Source of the DNA: Hyphomicrobiales bacterium
GTDB taxonomy: Bacteria > Pseudomonadota > Alphaproteobacteria > Rhizobiales > Aestuariivirgaceae
DNA length: 64,000 nt
Direction: 5' to 3'
Assembly: GCA_025363755.1 (NCBI GenBank)
Contig: JANYLQ010000029.1
Span: 248,001-312,000, forward strand
Positions 46,151-53,495 of the stretch are shown here, one piece after another. The number at the start of each line of letters is the position of its first letter. Position 1 is the first letter of the stretch. The notes below the pieces were generated by a model. It was given only the letters and a program-made list of their open reading frames with translations, made no database searches and was not told the origin of the DNA. The position numbers and the translations under genes are program-made.

Positions 46151-47071
46151 ATGATCAGCGCCCAAGACATTTCAAAAGCCGCCGACCTGCTTTTGAGCGG
46201 GGCGTTGGTGGCCTTCCCGACCGAAACGGTTTACGGGCTGGGGGCGCTGGCAACGGACGATAGAGCCGTAGCGCGGATTTACGACGCAAAGGGGCGGCCT
46301 ACGTTCAATCCTCTGATTTCCCATGTGCCCGATGTTGAGGCGGCGTTTGCGCTGGGTGAGTTTTCGGCTGACGCTTTGAAATTGGCGGCGCGGTTTTGGC
46401 CGGGGCCTTTGACTTTAGTGGTGCCACGTTGGAGCACATGCACTGTTTCTTTGCTCGCTTCGGCGGGTTTGCCGTCCCTGGCCATTCGTGTACCGCAGCA
46501 TGCCATTGCGTTGGAATTGTTGCGGGCTGTGGGTAAACCCGTTGTGGCACCTTCGGCCAATCCATCAGGTCGCATCAGCCCGACCACGGCGCAACATGTA
46601 CGCGATGGGTTGGGGGACAAGGTGTCGCTGGTGCTGGATGGTGGGGCTTGTACTGTTGGGGTTGAGTCCACCGTTGTGAGTTTTCTTGAGGGCAAGGCGA
46701 CGTTGCTACGGCCCGGAGGATTGGCGCGTGAAGCAATTGAAGAAGCACTTGGCTATAAATTGGCCGAGGGTTTGGCCAACGTGATGCATTCGCCGGGGCA
46801 AATGGAAAGTCATTATGCCCCACATGCGGCAATGCGGCTGAATGCAGAAGTTGCCATCAATGGTGAGGCTTATCTGGGATTTGGAAAATTTGGGCGTGAG
46901 TATAATCTATCGTCGTCCGGTGATGTGGTTGAAGCGGCTGCAAATCTATTTCGAATGTTACACGAACTGGACGCGTTAAAGCCGGAGCGGATTGCGGTGG
47001 CACCCATCCCGATGATCGGTTTGGGTGAGGCGATTAATGATCGCCTGAAACGCGCGGCGGCTCCGCGATGA
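46151..47071 (+). CDS. L-threonylcarbamoyladenylate synthase (Sua5 form)
   Basis: Makes the TC-AMP precursor for t6A37 of tRNAs from threonine, bicarbonate and ATP. 306 residues: a YrdC domain (ALVAFPTETVYGLGALATDDRAV, LAIRVPQHAIALELL, SANPSGRISPTTA) plus a C-terminal Sua5 domain after a linker (YAPHAAMRLN). The ATG at 46151 is only 45 bases from the divergent HDAC start, so promoters overlap. The stop overlaps the next gene by four bases. Confidence 0.92.
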   Translation: MISAQDISKAADLLLSGALVAFPTETVYGLGALATDDRAVARIYDAKGRPTFNPLISHVPDVEAAFALGEFSADALKLAARFWPGPLTLVVPRWSTCTVSLLASAGLPSLAIRVPQHAIALELLRAVGKPVVAPSANPSGRISPTTAQHVRDGLGDKVSLVLDGGACTVGVESTVVSFLEGKATLLRPGGLAREAIEEALGYKLAEGLANVMHSPGQMESHYAPHAAMRLNAEVAINGEAYLGFGKFGREYNLSSSGDVVEAAANLFRMLHELDALKPERIAVAPIPMIGLGEAINDRLKRAAAPR

Positions 47072-48468
47072 TGCCCACGCCTGAAACTCTGCAACGCTTC
47101 ATCGCTATTGTCGGCGAGAAGAACGCCATCAGTAACGTCACTGACATGGCGCCTTATATGCGCGAGTGGCGTGACCTTTGGCCGGGCAGTTCGCCCTTGG
47201 TGTTGCGGCCTGCCAACACTGATGAAGTTTCGCGCATCTTGAAAATCGCATATGAAACCAATACGGCCATTGTTCCGCAATCTGGCAATACTGGATTGGT
47301 GGGGGGGCAGATGCCGACCGGGCCTGAGGTTTTGCTTTCGCTCGACAGGATGACGAAGATTATTTCGGTTGATGCCGATGATTATTCGATGACTGTGGAA
47401 GCGGGATGCATTTTGAAAAATGTGCAGAATGCGGCGGACGCCGTTGACCGTCTCTTCCCACTCAGTCTCGCATCCGAAGGTTCATGTCGCATTGGTGGCA
47501 ATCTTTCGAGTAATGCAGGGGGTTTAAATGTTTTGGCTTATGGCAACACGCGCGATTTGTGTTTGGGGCTTGAGGTTGTTTTGGCCGATGGGCGCATTTG
47601 GAATGGGCTGAAGAAGCTGCGCAAGGATAATACGGGTTATGATTTGAAAAACCTGTTCATTGGTGCTGAAGGCACACTGGGCATCATCACCGCAGCAGTT
47701 TTGAAACTTTATCCCAAACCACGCCGCAATGACACGGCATTCATCGCTGTGCCCTCGCCGCGAGCTGCAGTTGAACTGTTGGCGTTGGTCAAAAATGAGA
47801 GCGGCAACCGCGCTGTGGCGTTTGAGTTGATGCCTGAGATTGCGATGGGCTTTACAGTAAAGCATATGGGCATCACCAATCCCATTGCTTCACCTTCGTC
47901 TTGGTTTGTGTTGACGGAATTGGCCGATGCAGTGCCTGGCAGTTTTGAAACCATTCTGGAAAAAGCGATGGAGATGGGGATTGTTACCGATGCATCAATC
48001 GCGCAATCCGACGCGCAGCGCCAAGCGCTGTGGTCCATTCGCGAATTAATGCCGGAGTCGCAGCGCCACGAGGGTGGATCAATCAAGCATGATGTGTCTG
48101 TGCCTGTTTCGCATATTCCAGCGTTTATTGATGAGGCCACGGCGGCGGTGCATGGGTTTATGGCCGATGCCCGCGTGATGTGCTTTGGCCATATGGGCGA
48201 TGGCAATATGCATTTTAATGTCACGCAGCCCATTGGCATGGATAAACAGAAATTTTTAGATCAATGGCACGCGCTCAATTGGGTGGTGTTTGATGTGGTG
48301 CTGAAACATGGTGGATCGATCAGCGCCGAGCATGGCATTGGGCAGTTAAAGCGCGATGACATGTTGCGGATTAAATCACCTGTGGAGTTGGACATGATGC
48401 GCGGGGTGAAAGCGATGCTTGATCCCAAGGGCATTATGAATCCGGGCAAGGTTTTGCCGCCTGCTTAA
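47068..48468 (+). CDS. FAD-linked D-2-hydroxyacid dehydrogenase-type oxidoreductase
   Basis: 466 residues of the PCMH-type flavoprotein family. N-terminal FAD region PQSGNTGLVGGQMPTG near residue 71 and RIGGNLSSNAGGLNVLAYGNTRDL near 140; the C-terminal domain has CFGHMGDGNMHFNV (metal-binding His) and SAEHGIGQLKRD. This layout fits D-2-hydroxyglutarate or D-lactate dehydrogenases; the substrate cannot be decided here. Coupled to sua5 by a four-base overlap. Its 3' end overlaps the convergent MBL gene by four bases. Confidence 0.92.
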   Translation: MMPTPETLQRFIAIVGEKNAISNVTDMAPYMREWRDLWPGSSPLVLRPANTDEVSRILKIAYETNTAIVPQSGNTGLVGGQMPTGPEVLLSLDRMTKIISVDADDYSMTVEAGCILKNVQNAADAVDRLFPLSLASEGSCRIGGNLSSNAGGLNVLAYGNTRDLCLGLEVVLADGRIWNGLKKLRKDNTGYDLKNLFIGAEGTLGIITAAVLKLYPKPRRNDTAFIAVPSPRAAVELLALVKNESGNRAVAFELMPEIAMGFTVKHMGITNPIASPSSWFVLTELADAVPGSFETILEKAMEMGIVTDASIAQSDAQRQALWSIRELMPESQRHEGGSIKHDVSVPVSHIPAFIDEATAAVHGFMADARVMCFGHMGDGNMHFNVTQPIGMDKQKFLDQWHALNWVVFDVVLKHGGSISAEHGIGQLKRDDMLRIKSPVELDMMRGVKAMLDPKGIMNPGKVLPPA

Positions 48469-49352
48469 TTCAATTTCGCCTTCAAAACCATTTCCACATT
48501 CGATTTATGCACTGCCTCATAAAGCTCAAAATAATTTACCCAGCCTGCTTCCAGTGGCCCGGCAATGATGTGGCGCAAATCTTGATCACGTAATTCCGGT
48601 TCTGCGATCATGCGTTTCAACATGCGGATATATTGTTGTGTGGCACGGATTAAGGTTTTGCCATAGCCGCCTTTGGCAATCACATCGGCATGGCCGTGGT
48701 TAGGCAGAATGTGAGTGGGGCTCAGTGCCCAGATGTGGTCGAGATCAGCGAGGTGTGTGTTCAGGTGTTCGGGTTCGCCAACATAGGTGACTGTGTCTTC
48801 CATGGTGTCGCCTGCTAATAAAATGCCCTGCTCTGCCATCCACACGACTGTTGCGTCATCACTATGGATATTGAATTCAAGGAATTGCAAATCTAGCGCG
48901 CCGAGCTTGAAGTTCATTGATTTCGAAAATGTTTGAGCGGGCATGATGAGTGGATTGATGGCGGGAAGGCCGTGGTCAGTCCCATCTTCAATGGCTGATT
49001 TATGTTTTGCTAAATGATCAGCGGTTTTTTGATTAGCAATAATCGTGCAATCTTTGAACACTTCCGTTCCGGCCACATGGTCAAGATGCCAATGGCTGAG
49101 GAGCACGGTGAATTTGGTAACGCCAATGCTCGTCAAGTGCTCGCGAATGGCGCGGGCGTAATCGTTCGAGCAATGCGTATCGTAAACCAGAGCTTCATTG
49201 CCGTCGACGATGGCGTAACTGGCGATGCCCAATGAAAGTGCGCCATTATCAACCCAATTTTCTTGTTCCATAAAGCGGTAACCCGGCACGCGGCCATCGT
49301 AATAAGCGTATATGTTCTTGTGCGGGTGAAGGACGCGGAGGTGTTTGGTCAT
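48465..49352 (-). CDS. MBL-fold metallo-hydrolase
   Basis: 295 residues. The metallo-beta-lactamase motif is SHWHLDHVAG (H-x-H-x-D-H), with LLAGDTMED as the bridging Asp and HGHADVI as the third-His region. The substrate is unknown. The long, acidic N-terminal part contains a short HPHKNIYAYYDGR motif not typical of glyoxalases. It follows the SRAP gene with four bases between and is probably its co-transcribed partner. Confidence 0.88.
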   Translation of the reverse strand: MTKHLRVLHPHKNIYAYYDGRVPGYRFMEQENWVDNGALSLGIASYAIVDGNEALVYDTHCSNDYARAIREHLTSIGVTKFTVLLSHWHLDHVAGTEVFKDCTIIANQKTADHLAKHKSAIEDGTDHGLPAINPLIMPAQTFSKSMNFKLGALDLQFLEFNIHSDDATVVWMAEQGILLAGDTMEDTVTYVGEPEHLNTHLADLDHIWALSPTHILPNHGHADVIAKGGYGKTLIRATQQYIRMLKRMIAEPELRDQDLRHIIAGPLEAGWVNYFELYEAVHKSNVEMVLKAKLN

Positions 49353-49356
49353 TGAA

Positions 49357-50031
49357 TTAGAATAGCCCCATTTGACCGGACGATGGTGGACTATTTTTTG
49401 GTTTTAGTGGCGGAGCGTTTCGCGCGATTACAGTAGGCTCCATGGTGAAATAATCATCGGGTGGTGGTTTTAGCAAATCGCGCACGTTTTCTTCTGCGCC
49501 ATCTAACCAGCGGTCGAAATCCTTTGGATTGATCACCACTGGGCTGCGGTCGTGAATGGTTGCGATCAACAAGTTGGGGTCGGTTGTTAACATGGCTGCA
49601 GTTTCAAGTTCAGAACCATCAGCGCTTTGCCAATGTTCCCAAATGCCACCAAATGCGAAGAGGCCGTTATCCGGGCGGTGAATAAAGTATGGGCGCTTCT
49701 TGCCCGGCACATCGCCTTCCCATTCATAAAAACCATCAGTTGGAAACAGGCAGCGCCGACGACGTATCGCATTTTTGAAACTGGGCTTTTCATAAACTGT
49801 TTCGCTGCGGGCGTTGATCAAAGGACGCGGTTGAATTTCTTTGGCCCAGCTTGGAACAAAACCCCAGCGCACCAATTCGAAATGGCGTTGGTGATCAAGC
49901 CCGGTTCGCACAATGGCAATCGGACTTCCAGGCGTTACATATTCACGCGGTGCGAAAATCGGGCGTTCTAAATATTTGAACAAAGCCCTTGCTTCATCAA
50001 CTGATTTGCGAAAACTATAGAGACCACACAT
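49357..50031 (-). CDS. yedK: SRAP (YedK/HMCES) DNA-protein crosslink protein
   Basis: 224 residues from ATG 50031, so that Cys2 (MCGLYSF) becomes the N-terminal catalytic cysteine after Met removal, as the family requires. Other active-site residues: Asn in LINARSETV, Glu in GFYEWEG and His in IHDRSPVV. SRAP proteins form a thiazolidine bond with abasic sites in single-stranded DNA. Its start is only 17 bases from the divergent NUDIX start. A longer frame to 50073 would bury the cysteine and is rejected. Confidence 0.93.
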   Translation of the reverse strand: MCGLYSFRKSVDEARALFKYLERPIFAPREYVTPGSPIAIVRTGLDHQRHFELVRWGFVPSWAKEIQPRPLINARSETVYEKPSFKNAIRRRRCLFPTDGFYEWEGDVPGKKRPYFIHRPDNGLFAFGGIWEHWQSADGSELETAAMLTTDPNLLIATIHDRSPVVINPKDFDRWLDGAEENVRDLLKPPPDDYFTMEPTVIARNAPPLKPKNSPPSSGQMGLF

Positions 50032-50048
50032 AGGGCAACAATAGCGAT

Positions 50049-50450
50049 ATGGCAGACTCAATTCTAGGAGCATCAGCTTGTATATGGCGCGGTGGAAAAG
50101 TGTTGCTGATCAAGCGCGGCAAGCCGCCGGGTAAGGGCCTGTGGAGTTTACCAGGCGGGAAGATTGAATTTGGCGAGTCAGCAGAAGCGGCAGCGGTGCG
50201 CGAATTGTTTGAGGAAACACAGGTCGCCGCAAAGCTGGTTCAGGCGATGGGGCCTTATGAAGTCAGGCGAGACGATACTGTGATTTATTCGATAATCTGT
50301 TTTGCGGGGCTTTATGTTTCGGGCGAAGCGGTGGCCAGCAGTGATGCGGCGGACGTGGCATGGGTTTATCCACAGGCCTTGGGAGCCTTTGAACTTGCCC
50401 CAAATATTGCGCAAGCCATTGCAGAAGCTGCAAAACTGTTAAAGCTTTAG
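50049..50450 (+). CDS. NUDIX hydrolase
   Basis: 133 residues. The Nudix box is GGKIEFGESAEAAAVRELFEETQV (residues about 36-59): the glutamates are all present, but the final Gly of the box (GX5EX7REUXEEXGU) is replaced by Gln. Substrates may be oxidised nucleotides or nucleoside diphosphates; MutT-like housecleaning is likely from its position facing SRAP. The promoter must overlap the SRAP coding region. Confidence 0.9.
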   Translation: MADSILGASACIWRGGKVLLIKRGKPPGKGLWSLPGGKIEFGESAEAAAVRELFEETQVAAKLVQAMGPYEVRRDDTVIYSIICFAGLYVSGEAVASSDAADVAWVYPQALGAFELAPNIAQAIAEAAKLLKL

Positions 50451-50470
50451 TTCAAACTTATGGGCAGCCA

Positions 50471-50485
50471 TTAACCCTTTCTTAA
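50471..50485. promoter_or_regulatory. Perfect CtrA-type box TTAA-N7-TTAA
   Basis: TTAA, seven bases (CCCTTTC), TTAA, in the 122-base gap before the small unknown gene at 50573. It fits the alphaproteobacterial CtrA consensus at every defined base, and three more TTAA/TTAAC half-sites lie within 60 bases. Confidence 0.5.
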
Positions 50486-50572
50486 GAATGGACTCGCTGC
50501 GTTAATTGCGTCTGGTAACACTTGTTAACGCAGTAGAGGTGGGCTCAGCTGTGGTCATGAAATTTGGATTCC

Positions 50573-50833
50573 ATGTATAAATTATCAGAAGAACAAATTG
50601 CCGAACTGCCGCCGCAGGAAGCCAAACAAATGGCGCTGCGCTATATTCTCGAAGCGTGGGAAGAGGCAATTTATGACGGGCTTGACCCCGATGCCATCGC
50701 CACGGCAGCGATCTTTGCAGCACTTTCTGATATGATTGCCACTTATGGCGAAGAGCCAGTTGCTGTGATGTGTGAACGATTGCCCGAACGCATAAGATCG
50801 GGTGAGTTTACGGTGGGTAAAACGCACCAATAA
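50573..50833 (+). CDS. Small uncharacterised protein
   Basis: 86 residues, acidic and alanine-rich, mostly helical: LSEEQIAELPPQEAKQMALRYILEAWEEAIYDGLDPDAIATAAIFAALSDMI. I do not recognise a named family. It has no signal peptide, no membrane segment and no cysteine pair beyond one Cys. ATG 50573 (MYKLSEE) has a GGATTCC context; an alternative start is TTG nine bases earlier. A perfect CtrA box lies upstream, so cell-cycle control is possible. Confidence 0.7.
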   Translation: MYKLSEEQIAELPPQEAKQMALRYILEAWEEAIYDGLDPDAIATAAIFAALSDMIATYGEEPVAVMCERLPERIRSGEFTVGKTHQ

Positions 50834-50876
50834 TCTGGCTCTATTGTGCGCTTACCGGAGCGGCTAGAACGCTCCG

Positions 50877-52082
50877 ATGAATCACCTTCCCGATAGTCGT
50901 TATTCTTGGATCCGCCTCGCGGCTTCGATTGCGCTGGCAACAACGGGTGGCATTGGGCTTTGGGCTGGCGTGGTGGTATTGCCGTTTATTCAGGCTGACT
51001 TTCACGTCGACCGGGCGGGCGCATCATTTCCCTATACGATGACGATGATTGGCTTTGCCTTTGGCGGCATTCTCTCGGGCAAGCTGGCTGATAAATTTGG
51101 CATTATGATTCCGATGATGATGAGCGGAGTTATGCTGTGCATTGGATTTTTTGCAACGGCTATGGCTCCCAATTACTGGAGTTATGTGGCGACCTCAGCA
51201 CTCATCATTGGCGCACTTGGCAGTGGCACAACATTCGGGCCGTTGGTGGCTGATGTATCCTTATGGTTTCAAAAGCGGCGCGGCATTGCAGTTGGCATTG
51301 TGGCTTCGGGGAATTACTTGGCGGGAACAATTTGGCCTCCCTTACTCACTTATTTAACGCAGCAATATGGTTGGCGCTCGGCTTTCATGTTTATTGGCGT
51401 GGTTTGTGTGGTGATAATGGTTCCTTTGTCGTTGATGTTGCGCGAGCGGGCATCACTGGTTGAACGCCCAAGTGCGGCTGCGACATCTCAAGGGGCCAAG
51501 GGCACAGGTTTTCTACAAGCCATTTTGATCCTTGCTGGGCTTTCCTGCTGTGTGGCCATGAGCATGCCGCAGGTTCATATTTTGGCCTATTGCGGTGATC
51601 TTGGTTTTGACCGCGCGGTCGGCGCTCAGATGCTTTCGGTCATGTTGGGTTTTGGTGTGGTGAGCAGGTTGGTTTCGGGATATCTGTCTGACCATATTGG
51701 CGGCATCGGAACGTTGATCATCGGTTCATTTTTACAATGTTTGGCATTGCTGTTTTATATTCCGTTCAATGGTCTTACTTCGCTTTATCTGGTGACTGCA
51801 CTGTTTGGTCTGGCGCAGGGCGGAATCGTACCGAGCTATGCTTTGATTGTGCGTGATCACTTCCCCGCCAAAGAAGCGGGCGTCCGGATTTCCATGGTAC
51901 TCACGGCCACAGTATTGGGCATGGCTTTGGGCGGGTGGTTATCAGGCGTGATTTTTGATCATACGGGGTCTTACAAATTGGCGTTTTTGCACGGTGTGGC
52001 TTGGAATCTTTTGAATATGGCGATTGCATTTTGGTTATTGATTGGCAAGATTCGACCGAAGCAAAATGCTGCTTTGGCATAA
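50877..52082 (+). CDS. MFS transporter (OFA/oxalate-formate-like)
   Basis: 401 residues, twelve predicted membrane helices. The motif between helices 2 and 3 (GILSGKLADKFGIMIPMM) is the MFS signature, and helix 4 has SGTTFGPLVADVSLWFQKRRG as in MCT/OFA exchangers. The substrate is unknown, probably a small organic anion. It converges with the PadR gene with only 14 bases between stops. Confidence 0.92.
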   Translation: MNHLPDSRYSWIRLAASIALATTGGIGLWAGVVVLPFIQADFHVDRAGASFPYTMTMIGFAFGGILSGKLADKFGIMIPMMMSGVMLCIGFFATAMAPNYWSYVATSALIIGALGSGTTFGPLVADVSLWFQKRRGIAVGIVASGNYLAGTIWPPLLTYLTQQYGWRSAFMFIGVVCVVIMVPLSLMLRERASLVERPSAAATSQGAKGTGFLQAILILAGLSCCVAMSMPQVHILAYCGDLGFDRAVGAQMLSVMLGFGVVSRLVSGYLSDHIGGIGTLIIGSFLQCLALLFYIPFNGLTSLYLVTALFGLAQGGIVPSYALIVRDHFPAKEAGVRISMVLTATVLGMALGGWLSGVIFDHTGSYKLAFLHGVAWNLLNMAIAFWLLIGKIRPKQNAALA

Positions 52083-52096
52083 TGCAACAACACAAC

Positions 52097-52717
52097 TTAT
52101 TTTGGCTCTAAAATTCGTTTTGCTGCTTCTTCTAGGATCACGCGAACCCTAGCCTGTTCTGGCTTATCCCAGCCACCTTGTTTGGCCATGATGGCATAGC
52201 GCAAAGTGTGAATGGCATGCACGACGCTTTCGGGTGGCCCGTGACTTTCAGCACCACCCGCCATAATATCAATCCGGGCCATTAAAGCTTTCACGTGTTC
52301 GGCGTTCTCGGCCAGCATCTGGCGGCCTGCCAATGTGGCGCTGTATGACTTCTTCGTGCTGCCTGCATCGGTGGCGCTGGCAATCAGCTCTTGCTCCTCA
52401 AGCAATGTCAGCGTGGGATAAATAGTGCCGGGGCTTGGCACATAATTTCCCTGAAATTTTGCCTCAATAGTGCGGATCAGATCATAGCCATGCGAGGGCT
52501 TATCGGCGATTAAGGCCAATAATAATAATTTGAGATCCCCTTGGCCAAACATGCGGGGGCCGCGTTGGCCGCGTCCAGCAAAGGGGCCAAATGGGGGCCC
52601 TCCGGCCATTCCAGCTTCCATCCATTTGCGCATGAAAGGCGGGCCGCCAAAGCCTGCAGCTTTGCGTTTCCAGCCCCATTGAGGGCCGTGTGGTTTACCT
52701 GCTTCGTCGTCTGTCAT
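52097..52717 (-). CDS. PadR family transcriptional regulator
   Basis: 206 residues. The N-terminal 70 are Gly/Pro/Arg-rich (GPPFGPFAGRGQRGPRMFGQG), probably disordered, then the PadR winged helix (DLKLLLLALIADKPSHGYDLIRTIEAKFQGNYVPSPGTIYPTLTLLEEQELI). ATG 52717 (MTDDEAGK) is preferred over a longer frame to 52777. The gene follows the DUF2852 gene after an 81-base gap, and the 26-bp palindrome upstream of that gene is its probable operator. Confidence 0.9.
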   Translation of the reverse strand: MTDDEAGKPHGPQWGWKRKAAGFGGPPFMRKWMEAGMAGGPPFGPFAGRGQRGPRMFGQGDLKLLLLALIADKPSHGYDLIRTIEAKFQGNYVPSPGTIYPTLTLLEEQELIASATDAGSTKKSYSATLAGRQMLAENAEHVKALMARIDIMAGGAESHGPPESVVHAIHTLRYAIMAKQGGWDKPEQARVRVILEEAAKRILEPK

Positions 52718-52798
52718 TTTATCAATCCATCGTCTTTTAAAACGATACCCTGCGCCGAAGCTTTGGCACAGGGGCATTTTGTGTGGGGTGTCTAATTA

Positions 52799-53296
52799 TC
52801 AAGCAGAGCCAGTTTCTGAATTTGGCTTTGCTTCGCGTGCCGCTTGGAACTGCGCAAAGGCTTCTGCATCGCGCTTGGCCTTGGCAGCGGCGCGGTGTTC
52901 GGCAAACTCATGACGAGTCTCCCTTAACTCGTTCAACACCTTAGATGTGTGTTCATCCATGGCTGAATTACCGCTGGAGCGCATACCACGTCGTCCCATT
53001 CCGCCACCCGTGCCACGATGGGCGCAGCGACCACCTTGCGCAAAGGAAGTTAGCCCATCAGCATTTGCATAGCGTCGGCTATTCCATAGGAAATAGGCCA
53101 ATGCAGCTAAGCCGAGTGGCGGGAAGAGTGCTGTGCCTACAACAACTGCCGCCAGCTTGCCGGGATGGAAGCCAGGCGTTGTTGCCCAATCTATGCTAGG
53201 GCGGCCCTGACGAAAACCCCCACCATAATTATGGTGTGAGAAGCGGTGGTTTTCGGCGTTGGTTTCAGGGTTAGTGTGTTCATTTTGGTCTGTCAT
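52799..53296 (-). CDS. DUF2852 membrane protein
   Basis: 165 residues. One or two hydrophobic helices in LAAVVVGTALFPPLGLAALAYFLWNSRRYA (about residues 47-76), then a Gly/Arg/His-rich region and a charged C-terminal coiled coil (VLNELRETRHEFAEHRAAAKAKRDAEAFAQFQAAREAK). This is DUF2852 (PF11014), an alphaproteobacterial family without known function that is often next to a PadR regulator. AGGA is well placed for ATG 53296. Confidence 0.85.
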   Translation of the reverse strand: MTDQNEHTNPETNAENHRFSHHNYGGGFRQGRPSIDWATTPGFHPGKLAAVVVGTALFPPLGLAALAYFLWNSRRYANADGLTSFAQGGRCAHRGTGGGMGRRGMRSSGNSAMDEHTSKVLNELRETRHEFAEHRAAAKAKRDAEAFAQFQAAREAKPNSETGSA

Positions 53297-53314
53297 AATC
53301 ATTCCTTTCATTTA

Positions 53315-53340
53315 TACGACATGTCTTAAGATATATCGTA
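53315..53340. promoter_or_regulatory. 26-bp near-perfect palindrome, probable PadR operator
   Basis: The arms are TACGA-Y-AT-R-TCTTA and its complement. All positions pair except two symmetric pairs (positions 6/21 and 9/18), which differ only by transitions. It lies 18-44 bases before the DUF2852 ATG, and a TATAAA-like -10 element for leftward transcription abuts its left edge, so a bound repressor would block the promoter. Confidence 0.65.
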
Positions 53341-53475
53341 AGACTGTATTTTCAAGAGACAGGCTTTAAAATATTTTTTGGGTAGTTGCTTTCCAAGGGG
53401 CAGCCGGCGTGTTGGAGTACCCTAACTCTAACCTTATCGTCTCTTGGGACTTGACCTTAAGCTGTGCAGCGGCTT

Positions 53476-53490
53476 TGTTGCGTTGCAACA
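53476..53490 (+). promoter_or_regulatory. Short hairpin just upstream of the PPDK start
   Basis: TGTTGC, GTT loop, GCAACA. It ends at the base before the GGATT that precedes the ATG at 53496. It may influence translation, or be chance; no regulator is indicated. Confidence 0.25.
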
Positions 53491-53495
53491 GGATT

